Positions 55,251 to 64,000 of a stretch of DNA of 64,000 bases are shown here, in pieces (position 1 is the stretch's first letter; every line of letters starts with the position of its first letter). The notes beneath the pieces were generated by a model. The model saw nothing but the letters and a program-made list of their open reading frames with translations, did no database searches and had not been told where the DNA came from. Origin of the DNA: Oryzias latipes (Eukaryota; Chordata; Actinopteri; Beloniformes; Adrianichthyidae); contig NC_019859.2 of assembly GCF_002234675.1 (NCBI RefSeq), forward strand, positions 11,981,483 through 12,045,482. The letters run 5' to 3'. Made by a program: the position numbers and the translations under genes.

Positions 55251-56365
55251 CAGGGGTCGGGAACCTATGGCTCGCGAGCCATATATGGCTCTTTTGATGG
55301 TCACATGTGGCTTGCAGACAAATCTTTAATTATACTTCTTTTTTCATTAGTCCTTCTCGGGCGCAATGCGATGCCAGAGGCGCGCAGTAGTAGCGGTGCT
55401 TGGAGAGAAAACTATCAGTTTACTGTTATCTATTATTTCACAGAGTTTGTACCAACAGGAAACCTGTGAATTGCCGTGCCTAAAACTGCGCGTTCCGGTC
55501 TCTGAGAACAAGCGCGCAGATGCGGGGACGGGGTGTTTGAGGAAGAAAGCAGAGAGTGGGGTGGGGGTGGGGGGTTGTGGGCACGGCCAGCAGGTGAATC
55601 GCGCAGGGATTGTAAAAACGTAAAACCCACTGCCCGTCACTCACTGCAGCGTGTGAGTGCGTTTGGTTCCATGTCTGCATGTGATCAGTCTGTCTCACAT
55701 CTACAGAACATTCAGACCTACGATCACGTTTAAAGTCTCAACGTCTGCATGAAGCAGAAACTCACCACGTATCAACCAGACTAGACAATCAGCAAAACTA
55801 CCACGAGAAATATTCATCATTTATTAGCAACAGCATAACAATGTTATTAAATAGAATCCACATGTTTATTGTACTTTAAAAGTGTTGAAATTACATCAAA
55901 TGCACACATTTATTTGTATAATTAGTTTTAAACATATTGTCGCGGACTGAGTTTAACTTGGCTGTTGGGCCGCGTTAAAAGTTCTGGAGTTCATTGAACG
56001 CATCAAGCAGAGATCTGATTGGCTCTCAGTTCTGTCGCTCAGCCTGTTGTTAGGTAATTTGGACCAATGGGGTTCAGCTATGGGCCAAATAAGGGAAATG
56101 GGAGGGCTAGAGCGGCAGTGAGGGAATATAAAGTTGGGAGAAGCGCTCTCTCTCGTCTCGGCGGGAGAGATTCAGGAGTTGCTGATTTAATTGTATGGCG
56201 TATGTTGTGGTCTGCAGTAACCAGAATAAAGAACCTTAAAAGAGGTTAAGTCTCCGTGGCTCAGTGTGGGAAAGGAACGCTACATTATTGTATGGCTCTT
56301 TCAAAATTACATTTAAAATATGTGGCGTTTATGGCTCTCTTGGCCAAAAAGGTTCCCAACCCCTG
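55251..56365. mobile_element. hAT-type non-autonomous element
   Basis: Ends CAGGGGTCGGGAACCTATGG and its inverse (..GGTTCCCAACCCCTG), the classic hAT terminus. The flanks GTCTAGTG and CTCTAGTG are an 8-bp duplication with one mismatch. Both subterminal regions carry TATGGCTCT repeats. No transposase frame; a solo LTR lies inside. Confidence 0.88.
55938..56284 (+). mobile_element. Solo LTR nested in the hAT element
   Basis: TGTCGCGGACTGAG to GGAACGCTACA (TG..CA). Contains a TATA-like GAATATAAAG and AATAAAGAACC in order, typical of fish Gypsy-type LTRs. No clean target duplication was found. Confidence 0.55.
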
Positions 56366-56944
56366 CTCTAGTGTCTAGATGCAATCTATTAACGGGAATC
56401 ATCAAACATAGAGGATTTTTCTGGGTCTTTATTGAAATAATAATACATGTATATTTATTCTCATAAAACATATTCAACAGAGTCAAACCAAATAAAGAAG
56501 AGCTGTTAAAACTGCTCATAGCTATAGTATAGGTAGTATACCGGTCACTGAAAAATAGCTCAGTCCAATCAATCCTCAAAGAACGACACTATCATCCAGC
56601 AGTTGAAAATGTTTGGTGTTGAAGGAAGCCTGGGTACGTTTTCTGTGGAGATAAGGTTTCATCCAGCAATTCTTAGGTGAGCTTAAGCTACATTCACATC
56701 GCCCTTGGCAATGGGCATCTAGGTGACCACTTCCAGTGAAGTCTGTGTAAACGCGTCAATGTACGTTTTTGGTGTCCGCGTTTAAAACTCTCATATTCAC
56801 GCATCGCTTCGCACATTTTTGTTTCTTGGGCTCTACCTAAAAAAATTGAAAGTTAAACCAGAATGAACTTTAACCAATCAGGCACTCTGATTTGGTAGTG
56901 ACGTTTGGATTGCGTCCCTTTTCATTCATGCCAATCGATTCATG

Positions 56945-57160
56945 CCAATTCATGCCTCGCCATACACACTAAATGTAACAAATAAACAAAAAATAATAAA
57001 AAACAAACAGAGGTTTATACAAATTTACACTCTGGTTTTTCGAAGATATATAGCCTCTTTTTGTAATAATAAAACCTATCCAACACAAAATCTAATCTGT
57101 TTGATCAGTTGTTGGACAGAACAAGTTAAAAAAAATTAAAATAAAATAAAAAATGAACTG
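56945..57160 (+). mobile_element. LINE 3'-end fragment
   Basis: cacactaaatgtaacaaat, acactctggtttttcgaag, gttggacagaacaagttaaa and an A-rich tail; same 3' end as 61687-62348 in the opposite strand. Confidence 0.7.
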
Positions 57161-57640
57161 ATGCATTGCTTAACTAATCATGACAATCAGCATATATACC
57201 ATTCTCCTCAGCTGCAGCAGAATAAGGTCGGTGCAGGCTCTGTAGCTGTTACCATGACAACGGGACGCACTGCAAATGGTCTGCTTTTTATGAAAGATGA
57301 TTTCAATCTCAAAAATGGCAAGTTGAAAGTATTAATATTTGATTTAAGATTTAATTATTTCTTAGGTAACTGTGGTGTTAGCAGGATATCGGCCTTCAAG
57401 TTGTCCAGTGTCAGAAATGATTGGACTTTGCGGAATAAATCCTCCGACGCGATCAGGTCTTCGAGTTGTCATTTATTTTCCTGTCAATTCTCACATTTAG
57501 ACTGTGGCTGAGCCTCATTTATGGTAATCTTAAATTCCTCTAACTTCCTGGAAAGTTTCTGGTTGAAGTAACTGATGCTTACAAACAGGACATTTTGTTT
57601 CCTGAAACCACATTTTAGAACTTTTGTTTCGTGTTTCTTT
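57161..57640. other. Flank of the receptor array
   Basis: From 57470 it matches block 1 and 2 sequence (tcacatttagactgtggctg). The 116-codon frame at 57161-57511 has no known motif. Confidence 0.4.
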
Positions 57641-57649
57641 AAATGAAGA

Positions 57650-58530
57650 CTTGACCACCACCGGGGAACAGTCTTCCAGCTGTCCCCGACTTACCCTCTT
57701 CCTCATATAACCACTTATTAGTGATGGGGGGGATTGACATCCTCCGATGCACCTTAGGGGGATGAGCAACTTGGCAGTGGTCCCCCTCCCATGGTTGCTG
57801 TATGGAAAAGGGCCCCTCTCCTCTTGGTTTTAAGTGCACCTTAGACAAGTAGGACCCTTGGTGGTGGTGGGGGGGAGGTGCAGATGCACTCTCAGTGCCC
57901 TACCCACCAATTTTAACTGCACCCTCTAGGACACACACCCTTTACCCCTCAAAGATATACACTCTAACACACATACGCACACACACACACCCTCACAAAC
58001 ACACACATTACACAAGGAAGTAGGGACCTCTGATCTTCTGTCCCCTACCCCAACCCTGGCGGAAGTGGGTGTACCAGGCCCTCTGCAGCGGCAGCCATGT
58101 TCCCTGCGTGCTGGCTTTCTGGGCCCGGCACTACTCTCTCTACGCAGGGAGAGGGATCCCTGAGTTCTCTGGCAAGACAAAGAGCCAGGGATCACATCAC
58201 ATCTGAGCCTGGGGGTCTCCATGTCCCTGTGGTGTGGGTTCTGGCCCTTGCCCTCAAGCTGTGGGTGAGCAGGGTCGGGCCATGTTTACAACACTGTGGA
58301 CCCCCTTTTTCCCTGGGTGTCCTCCTCCTGGGCAGGGGTGGCCGGCCCCTGCCTTGCTCTCCCCTGAACCAACCGTGCACTGGGTGGGTGGCTGCCTGTA
58401 GCATGGGCCGGCTCTGGCCTGGGTGGTGGATGTGTGTGCCGGCAGGCAGTTGTTCTCTTTCTGCTACCGTGCAGGTTTTGGGGGTTTCCTGGCTGCCGCT
58501 GCTGCTACTGCGGGGGGCCTTGTAATTTAG
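57650..58530 (+). mobile_element. Second LINE B-type 3' UTR fragment
   Basis: Matches 51027-51090 and 51801-52830 in order (gaccaccaccggggaacagt, cagctgtccccgacttac, ccatggttgctgtatgga, gcactgggtgggtggctgcc), less G-rich and without the nested MITE or poly-A tail. Confidence 0.75.
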
Positions 58531-58614
58531 GCCCCTTGAAAAATGATGCTTGTTCCCTTTTGCAAACATGCCAAACTGAGAGCCAATATGGAATATCCAA
58601 GTCTAAATCAACGC

Positions 58615-58819
58615 AACCCTTGTGCTAGGCACTTAACATTGAGAATTGGGTCATCTAGACCCACTAGACAGTGCGCTGAACCTTTTTTTCTTCAATGATT
58701 TGTGATCTTCACTGGTGTCCATGGATTACATGAAATCCTCTTCACCTTTATCCACCTTTGTCATGGTAGGGAGAACACATCAATGTAAGGGTGGGGTCAT
58801 AAGATAGCACAAGGGTTAA
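58615..58819 (+). repeat. MITE family M1, copy 8
   Basis: AACCCTTGTGCTAGG to GATAGCACAAGGGTTAA. Block 1 near 16130 lacks it (gtctaaatcagttcaagaaa), an empty paralogous site. Confidence 0.88.
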
Positions 58820-60045
58820 GAAAAACTCTTTTTTTTTCTTATGTCTTATTGCCTTGAAGGAGGAGTAGATGCAATCAATGTTGTTTTTTCAACACAGTTC
58901 AGATGAATCATTACACCCCTCCTCTGGAGGATGTAGATGTGAGAATAAGTCCGACCTCCTTTGTACTCAGTGGCATCTTTGTTAACCTGATCTTTCATCC
59001 TAACAGGTAGAACTCACAGAGACTTTGCACTTATCTGTGTGTTGAATCAGTTCACATGTGAAACTGTTACCACTGGGTAAGGGGCTGCATATGTCTGTGG
59101 ACTTCCTGTCTACTTCAGTGAAGTTCATTTAGGCCAGTTTTACCATCATTTATTCATACTATATTAACATTAAAAAAATATATTGATGATCATGTTTTAT
59201 TTTTTTACTTAAAACTATTGTTTTAAGTTTTAAATAATACGAAATCTTTTCATTGAGACTACAATGTCTGCGTCATGAGGTCTTTTTGAGGCTCATAGCT
59301 TGTCAGTGTGGGTCTCCTGTTAATTCTCTGTTAATGTGACTGTGGGTAGGCGTTATTTTGTGGTCCGTTTGAGTATCTCTTACTTCCAGGAAGGGGTCTA
59401 GTTGAAGTAAATAATGCTTAAAATACTGATCAAGTTCAAGTTTTTTTTCCATTTCCTGAATAAAATTTGGAATAACAATGTTTCCTCAAATTAAGACGTT
59501 GTTAGTCAGAAACTAAAAGAGCACATCTGTCTGAAAACAAAAGGCAAAACTTGGTTTATTTACATTTGCATGGTGTCTTATAATTTAAAACCCTTCCTGA
59601 ATGAATTCCTCAGAAGCTCAGATACCAGCAGCCCTCACTGACCGACCACGATGACAACAGGAAACTTCTACACACAGGGAGGACACAGCGCCAAATTATA
59701 TTCAAAAACCTCTTCTGGTCTCCTACAAAAATGTCTACCCCAACTGTGCAGCTTTACCGACCACAAATTTAAGAAAAGGAATCTGAAAGCAGCTCTTTGG
59801 TGTCGAGACTTTTTCTGTTCAGAGATTGAGCCCAACATGCAAAACATGACTAAAGAAACACTGCTCCTGCTCCTATAATCCTTCATATCATAAAGTGAAA
59901 AAATAAAACTTTTACAATCCCATTTTTGTGTGTTTGAAAAATCTAGGGTGTCCACTAATTTCTGGTATCAAGGCTTTTTAACTTTGCCCCTTTTGTATAG
60001 TCAATAACACCATTCCTCACTCTTAGGTGACGTTAAAAGTGGTTT

Positions 60046-60627
60046 ATACCATGGTCCGGTTGAATACTCGATTCTGATTGGCTGCTGGGTATGCGTTAAA
60101 ACCTGATAACCGCACGGTGAAAAAAGAAGTTCCGGTCGGCTAGCTTAAATGATTTGTATCACTGCGCCGGCTTCTGTAAAACAACCTTTTGCTTCATCAT
60201 CGGGGCAAAAACAAGCGGTAAGCGATTAACTTTCCCTCTGAATTGATGCTTTATTCAACCCATCGGGACGATCAGCATATATATATCGCCGAATCTTAAC
60301 TGCAGCGGTGGTGCTGCGCGACGCGGACTATATGTTACGTGATGCGGCGCGATGCGCCGCATCACGTAACATATAGTACGCTGTTTATGAGAAAAGTGAT
60401 ACAAATCGAAAAAAAAAACAAGAATTAAGGACTAAAACCTGGTTAATATGTATTGCTTTTGTAAGTGACCATGGTATAAGCGGGTTAATGGCCTTCGAAG
60501 TGTGCGGTTACTACTTTTTAACGCACTTCGCGGAAGCAACCGTCCTCCGCTTCGCGTCGGACGGTTCAGGCTTCCACGGCGTGCGTTAAAAAGTAGTAAC
60601 CGCACACTTCGTCGGCCATTAACCCTT
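60046..60627. mobile_element. Compound palindromic element
   Basis: Outer ends TTATACCATGGTC (60044) and GACCATGGTATAA (60479) enclose a perfect 24-bp hairpin at 60327-60377 (GATGCGGCGC..GCGCCGCATC). Next to it, 60485-60625, is a second inverted repeat (GTGTGCGGTTACTACTTTTT and complement). Block 1 at 17385 has the uninterrupted site (gtggtttagtcctgctg), so all ~580 bp arrived after duplication. Confidence 0.75.
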
Positions 60628-61498
60628 ACTTAGTCCAGCTGAACTGCCTCATTGTGAACAGAGGATTTTTATACTTGGCTTATCACAACTTATTAACATC
60701 AGAAGTACTGAAATTGATAAAAAAAAGAAGAAAGGATTATGACAATTGAGCAGAAGTTTAGCAATTGTTGCAACACTTGACCCTAATGCTACGTACACAC
60801 CAGGCATTCGACACGTGTTTGAGAAAACACGCTGATTGTGTGCTCTTGAACGCTCTCTTCACATACAGTGTTCACACTGGACTGTAGCTTTCCGATACTA
60901 GCTCATGTCCGCCACCTACAGTTGGAAGAGGCTTTGTGGGAAATGTCGAATTGGTGCAAATTTTGCTCCAGGTTTTTTCTTCTACAGCTCTATTCCAATA
61001 CATGAAAGACTTTGTTTCGTATAATTTGGGCCGGGATAAAACTTACATTTCTCCTCCATGATCAACTCTACCTCTAACCCGTCACAACCAAATCTGACTC
61101 CCTGATTGTTCAAAGTTCTTCTAGTTTAATTTTCAAGTTGCGTTTAGAACGGAGATCCCGAAAACAAACTTGAAAATGTGTTTATTAACATTTGAATGCA
61201 AGAGATTTGAACTCAGAAGTGCATTTACGCATTTTTACATTAACCTTTTAATGAAAGTGGTCCCTTGAACTCATTGCTGAAGCCGGTGTGACCATAACTT
61301 AAAAGCAAAATATTTCACTTAAAAACACAAAAAAAATTCACAAAACGTTTCCTTCACATGCTAGTCTTTAAATCTTCCTAATTATTCAAAACAGCTCATG
61401 TATAAAGAAACCTGACATGTTCATATTAATATTTGACGTAAGAAAAAAAGAGATGATTTCAAAATCTCCACTTGACTAAATCAGTTTCCATCTTTCCT

Positions 61499-61621
61499 TT
61501 ATGGCAGACAATTCACATTTGAGGTGTATTGGACAGCAAAATATGTGCTAAAGGTTGAAGGATGAGCTGCGTTCCTCCTCTTTGGTCCAACAGATGGATG
61601 GTAGATTTCCAGTGCGGCATC
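61499..61621 (-). CDS. Tail exon of a further receptor gene (rest lies beyond the window)
   Basis: Acceptor GCATTCCAG, 40 codons then TAA. DAALEIYHPSVGPKRRN and TFSTYFAVQYTSNV make it a close paralog of the gene A tail, with the same five-codon ITIM deletion. No linker, TM or V exon occurs between here and the window end, so they should lie to the right. Confidence 0.75.
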   Translation of the reverse strand, partial: DAALEIYHPSVGPKRRNAAHPSTFSTYFAVQYTSNVNCLP

Positions 61622-61686
61622 CTGGAATGCAAAAGTTTCCTTCATTATCTTCATTGTGAGAAAATTCGATAAAAAAACATTTTCAT

Positions 61687-62348
61687 TTTTTTTTTTTAAC
61701 TTGTTCTGTCCAACAGCTGAGCAAACAGATTAGAGCTGAAAGCCTTTTGCGTTGGACAGGTTTTACTATCACAAAAAGAGATTATAATACTTTAGAAGCC
61801 AGAGTGTAGATTTGTATTAACCCTTTTTGTTGTATTATTTTTTTATTTACTTGTTACATTTAGTGTGTGTGGGGAGGGAGAGGGAAAGAATGTGTGTGTA
61901 TGTGTTTGGGGGGGGGGGGGGGGAGAGTAAAAGGAAGAAAGGTGAAAAAGTGGGGGATACAAGTACTGATTTGGATACGTTATTATTTTAAGCTGTAACA
62001 GTTATACCAGATCTGCTGGAAAGACAAATATTACATCAAAGGTGAAAATCTGACACAAGGATGAGCGGAATATATCTGACCATCAATACACTGTGGGTTA
62101 GGAGGAGGGATGAAGCAGACAGGGAGCAGTATGTCAGTGTGCACGTGCACGTGGGGGTGGAGATACATGCACGCTGCCGAAGTGAACCGTGTGTTCATAA
62201 GGGGAACCCGATCCTACCCAGCCGGACCAGCCAGACCAGGAAGGGGAGGAGAGACAGGACAGGAGCCCCCCCAGCATCCGGACCCAGGCAGCCCGGGAGG
62301 GGGGGAAGAGGGGACTGCCCACCCAACCAGCCAGGCGCAGAGAAGGAC
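61687..62348 (-). mobile_element. LINE 3' fragment in the last intron of the 61.5 kb gene
   Basis: Minus strand, poly-A end at left, GTTGGACAGAACAAGTTAAA before it. CATTTTCAT flanks it on both sides (61678-61686 and 62349-62357). Block 1 at ~18240 keeps a single CACTTTTCAT. A long C/G run at 61910 is part of it. Confidence 0.85.
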
Positions 62349-62357
62349 CATTTTCAT

Positions 62358-64000
62358 ACATGTGATTTGGCTTCAGTTCTACAGCTGATGCCCCTCAAAC
62401 TCTATGCGTTTACTCAGACTTGGGACCGGCTCCTGGAAACACCTGGAAAAACCTGGAAAAACCTGGAAATGTCTCCATGTGGTTGCAGTAATTCACAGAA
62501 CCTGGTAGTCCAAAGCCTTTTCTCACTGAAGAATGAATTACTCTGAGCTTCTGAGCTTAGGGAATGTCCAAGGGTGAAAAAACTCTTGCTTAATAAATTA
62601 CTTAACATTAAATATCATCCATAATGCTAAAATCTTCAGGCTTCTGCAAATAAAAAGAAATGATGTTGCAAAGAAAAGAACACAAAAAAAATGAACGCTG
62701 CTGCAAATGAGAAAAGACAACTTTACATTCATCCAATTGTTACCCACACCTTAGATTATTGTTAGCATAATTATTTATGATTAAAAGGATATATGTACAG
62801 TAAACCCTTGTTTTTCGCTGGTTCCAAAAAGAACCCGTGATAGGCAAAATCCGTGAAGTAGAAACCTCTATTTTTTTTACAATTAATATACAATTAAATA
62901 CTCTATTATACATTGAAAAGAAAGAACAAACCATTTTACAGGCTCAAGCATTTGTTTCACAAATAAAAGTACTTTAGAAACTTTTTTTCAACAAATAATT
63001 CTGTACTGTACTGTCAAATAATAATTTTACTAATCGATGTGAACAGAAGGCTTCAAATCACGAAGATTAACCCCGCCATCGCGACCCGAGTATTGGATTA
63101 AATGGGAGAAAATTTAAAATGATTATGAAAAAAATACAAAGTACAGTGGGACTCAGGTGTATTTCACTGCTATTCTGACTGAGCCGCTGCATCCTGACTC
63201 CGCTCTGCAGTGTTTTCTTCTTTTGAAGCCCGCGGTGCAGGTGTGTTTGTTCTGGAGAAGAACATAGTGATAAGCAGTTGTTGTCGCTATTTTTTCTATG
63301 GGTTATAGAGAAACTCGAAATTGCAAGATGATTTGCATGCACGTGTTGTAAATTTGGCAAGCTGTTTTAAGTACGTGTACATATTAAACTGCAACGTTAT
63401 TGACGCGCAAGTAGAGAAGAAGCGGAGTGACTTTTTAGCCAATCAGAATGCAGAACACAGTGTACGATGCAAATCCGTGAAGTAGCGAAACCGTGAAAAG
63501 TAAACCGCGTTATAGCAAGGGATCACTGTATTTTGGTTCCAGGCTTACAGTACCTGTTGTTAGTTGTGTTTGGGGTAGAGACTGTTCCGGATCAGAGTGT
63601 GCGGTGGAACAGAACTGTGTTTTTACTGCATGTTGGAGTGAAGCTACAAAACTCAATTCTTGTCTTCTCAGTGGTCTTTCTGTACACTGAGTGCAAACTG
63701 TAAGCCAAACTTGACAATAAACCAGCATCCTCCAGTTTGCCTTAAAAGCTGGGGATAGATGGCCTAGAATCAAATAACACATTAAAGAGTACACGTAGTG
63801 ACATGGATTACTGACATCTTTATGTACTTTCTTGCTTGTTTTCCAATTTGTACTCCTGTTTTTTTTTTCTCCTTCAGCCATTCAGGGGCAAAAACCATCC
63901 CTGATAATTCACTTCCGTTGGGGCTTTTTTTTATTGGCAGCAGCATTTCTGTTTATCTGCGACATTTCTTTTATTTGCAACTTCAAATCTTTTTGTTTGC
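62358..64000. repeat. Segmental duplication block 3 (right part), intron sequence
   Basis: Collinear with 18.25-19.14 kb up to the window end, interrupted only by the pogo-like MITE at 62798-63528. A gaaacacctggaaaaacctg minirepeat near 62436-62470 is new in this copy. Confidence 0.8.
62798..63528. mobile_element. pogo/Tigger-like MITE
   Basis: CAGTAAACCCTTGTTTTTCG to the right end (..AGCAAGGGATCACTG), flanked by TA on each side. Subterminal AATCCGTGAAGTAG repeats occur near both ends, as in Tigger derivatives. The empty site in block 1 (18630) reads agatgTAttttggttcc. Confidence 0.88.

Larger units (their letters stand above)
58531..61498. repeat. Segmental duplication block 3 (left part)
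   Basis: Collinear with 16.03-18.06 kb. It carries two insertions absent from block 1: the M1 MITE at 58615-58819 and the palindromic element at 60046-60627. No exon lies before the tail exon at 61499. Confidence 0.8.

Noticed and set aside
62061..62546. 161-codon frame near the right end
   Set aside because: It runs from an inverted LINE fragment across its target duplication into intron DNA, so it cannot be an old gene.

Overview
The window is vertebrate nuclear DNA, almost certainly from a ray-finned fish (percomorph teleost; a medaka-like species is my guess). The reasons are a split STIM2 gene with GT-AG introns, fish-type tRNA-derived SINEs, L1/L2/RTE-type LINEs, many hAT-, pogo- and PIF-like MITEs, and fish-type Ig V-set receptors with ITIM tails. 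No bacterial gene layout, CRISPR array or true tRNA gene was seen.

Layout. (1) 1-10.4 kb, + strand: stim2, from the EF-hand exon to the stop codon; the signal-peptide exon lies outside or was not found. Its last exon is unusual: it holds about 270 residues more than the mammalian tail, built from a degenerate ~16-residue repeat. (2) 10.4-16 kb: 3' UTR and repeat-rich spacer. (3) 16-64 kb, - strand: a tandem array of small type I membrane receptors (leader, one V-set domain, transmembrane segment, short linker exon, ITIM-bearing tail). Gene A (18.06-23.56 kb) and gene D (49.18-54.66 kb) are each intact across five exons, and both predict 247 residues with the same leader and V exon sizes. Gene B (30.19-33.21 kb) and gene C (36.46-38.45 kb) are broken. 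A TM/linker relic lies at 25.8-26.05 kb, and the tail exon of a further gene lies at 61.5 kb. From left to right the five tail exons alternate between a one-motif and a two-ITIM form. Each leader is preceded by a conserved block with a CCAAT box.

The receptor array is packed with mobile DNA: two L1-type LINEs sitting in the last introns of genes A and D, an L2-type and a second LINE 3' end, nested SINEs and LTRs, and eight copies of one MITE. Because large blocks of the array are duplicated (16.0-19.1 kb resembles 58.5-64 kb; part recurs at 23.85-25.2 kb), several insertions can be read against an empty paralogous site inside this same window.

Less explained: two elements with inverted arms made of ~20-21 bp tandem repeats (34.18-35.21 and 39.60-40.30 kb), and a ~4.4 kb element at 41.85-46.31 kb that shares both ends with a ~0.3 kb copy at 28.74-29.06 kb, carries two tandem arrays and has exon-like open stretches that I cannot assign.
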